From assembly GCA_965243165.1 (NCBI GenBank), contig OZ251535.1, forward strand, positions 186,001-250,000: a DNA stretch of 64,000 bases, written 5' to 3'. The notes below the pieces were generated by a model. The model was given only the letters and a program-made list of their open reading frames with translations, did not search any database and had not been told where the DNA came from. The DNA comes from CATQHD01 sp965243165 (GTDB taxonomy: Bacteria; Actinomycetota; Acidimicrobiia; Spongiisociales; Spongiisociaceae). The translations under genes and the position numbers were made by a program. Positions within the stretch are counted from its first letter, which is position 1; the number at the start of each line of letters is the position of its first letter. This document shows positions 62,961-64,000 of the stretch, piece by piece.

Positions 62961-64000
62961 TCAGGGCGGAGAAGCGGAGGCCTGCTGGTCGAGCCAGGCG
63001 GTGAGCACCGCCCGGCCGACGGGGAGGGCGGCGGCCCCGGCGTCTTCCTCCACCGCCGCCGCCACCGCCAAAGCCGGTTCGTCCGCGGGGATGAACCCGG
63101 CGAACCACGTGAAACGGCCGCCGGAGGGGGTACCGCCCTCCCCGAACTCGCCCAACCCCCGCACCGCGCCGAGGGTTTCGTTGCTGATGATCACCTGCAC
63201 CAGGCTTTGTGCGAGGTCGGCGGCTTCCTCCGCGCTGAACAGCTCGGAGTGGACGGCCGGCGCCGCCTCCGACTCCACGAGGGAGTCGGGGTCGAACACC
63301 CGGGCCACCAGGTAGGGGGCCATCAACCGCCCCTCCTCGGCTATGGCCGCCGCCCGCAGCGCCAGCCCCAGGGCCGTGTCCGGAGCGCCCCCCGGGTCCG
63401 GCGCGGCGGCCAGCTCCTCCCAGGGCGGCTGCTCGAGGAGCGGCCTCCCCAGGGCGCGGTTGTCGAGCGGACGGGCGGGGTCGGCGGCCAGCTCCTCCCA
63501 GGCGGCCTCGGCGTCCGCGCCGACCAGGGAGTTGGGGTCGAAGGCGGGCGCGCTCACCAGGGCCAGCACCCGGCCGGTGGCTGGGTCGAGGGCCACCACC
63601 GCCCCCCGCCGGCTCCCCAGGGCGCGGGCGGAAGCCTGCTGCAGGCGGTGGTCCAGGGTGAGCTGGAGGGAATGGGCCCGCAGATCCTCGCCGAGCAGGG
63701 CGGCGATGATGCTGGAGACGGTCAGGTCGCTGCCGGAGGTGAGGAGCTGGGCGTGGGAGGCTTCGACCCCGCCGTCCCCCAGCCGGGAGGCGAACCCCAC
63801 GGTATGGGCGTACAGGGAGTCGTGGGGGTATTCCCTCGCGTAGTGGCGGGGGCCGGGGGGGTCGAGGGCCGAACGGGCCAGCACCACCGAGTCGGCGGAG
63901 ACGATCTGGCCCCGCTCCCTCTCCGAAAGGGCCAGCACCCGGACATTGCGGGCGTCCTCTCGGAGCCGGTCGGCGGCCACCACCTGCCAGTAGGTGATGT
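62961..64000 (-). CDS. PbpA-like penicillin-binding protein lacking active-site motifs, 5'-truncated by window edge
   Basis: The visible 346 residues match PbpA in order: ITYWQVVAADRLREDARNVR, QIVSADSVVLARS, LTLDHRLQQASARALGS, RGAVVALDPATGRVLALVSAP and WFAGFIPADEPALAVAAAVE. After RPLDNRALGR the sequence that should hold YPPGSTFK (SxxK) and the SxN motif is replaced by about 25 residues, and the KTGTA site reads EGGTPSGG. All three transpeptidase motifs are therefore absent, so it is probably a non-catalytic relative. The N-terminal anchor lies outside the window. Context: pknB-pbpA division locus. Confidence 0.85.
   Translation of the reverse strand, partial: ITYWQVVAADRLREDARNVRVLALSERERGQIVSADSVVLARSALDPPGPRHYAREYPHDSLYAHTVGFASRLGDGGVEASHAQLLTSGSDLTVSSIIAALLGEDLRAHSLQLTLDHRLQQASARALGSRRGAVVALDPATGRVLALVSAPAFDPNSLVGADAEAAWEELAADPARPLDNRALGRPLLEQPPWEELAAAPDPGGAPDTALGLALRAAAIAEEGRLMAPYLVARVFDPDSLVESEAAPAVHSELFSAEEAADLAQSLVQVIISNETLGAVRGLGEFGEGGTPSGGRFTWFAGFIPADEPALAVAAAVEEDAGAAALPVGRAVLTAWLDQQASASPP

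Overview
The window is a contiguous piece of a high-GC actinobacterial chromosome. Three things point to Actinomycetota: the block crgA-trpG-pknB-pbpA, the short adenylate kinase, and the frequent GTG/TTG starts with 4-nt gene overlaps. The S-layer-homology proteins and overall style would fit an uncultured Acidimicrobiia-like lineage, but I cannot fix the class from sequence alone.

Region 1 (1-21905) is one nearly unbroken translation block. It runs str (rpsL partial, rpsG, fusA, tuf), S10, spc (ending secY-adk-map), alpha (rpmJ-rpsM-rpsK-rpsD-rpoA-rplQ), then truA-rplM-rpsI. infA is missing from its usual place between map and rpmJ. The tuf gene is written almost entirely in G- or T-ending codons, unlike every neighbour. 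Region 2 (22008-27035) holds cell-wall precursor genes (glmM, glmS) and acpS, interrupted by a low-GC two-gene module: a small protein plus a retropepsin-like aspartyl protease.

Region 3 (26949-38609) is accessory. It has an orphan branched-chain amino-acid-type binding lipoprotein, a membrane protein built of 11-residue repeats, an aminotransferase/CoA-transferase pair, two tandem SLH surface proteins, a class V aminotransferase and a Fic protein with an altered catalytic motif. Region 4 (38848-48426) is a seven-gene operon: a dipeptide/oligopeptide-type ABC importer (binding protein, two permeases, two ATPases) joined by short overlaps to hydantoinase/oxoprolinase subunits A and B. This suggests import followed by hydrolysis of cyclic amide or oxoproline-like compounds. 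A strong UUCG-capped hairpin follows the binding-protein gene.

Region 5 (48600-55747) looks acquired. It contains an N6-adenine DNA methyltransferase whose downstream partner gene is cut to a 23-codon stub, then a low-GC minus-strand operon. That operon encodes a large secreted protein (eight Cys-paired repeats, Thr-rich linker, phospholipase A2-like domain with a C..HDYCY motif, ricin-B-like C-terminus) followed by three paralogous lipoproteins. The arrangement resembles a secreted enzyme with tandem accessory or immunity genes and is the best candidate here for an undescribed system. Its promoter appears leaderless and sits beside a tRNA-Ala(TGC) gene.

Region 6 (55924-64000) returns to chromosomal core: tRNA-Ala, a thiolase, a truncated PPOX flavoprotein, crgA, trpG, an orphan His-tailed metal-type ABC ATPase, the PASTA kinase pknB, and a pbpA-like gene in which all three transpeptidase motifs (SxxK, SxN, KTG) are gone.
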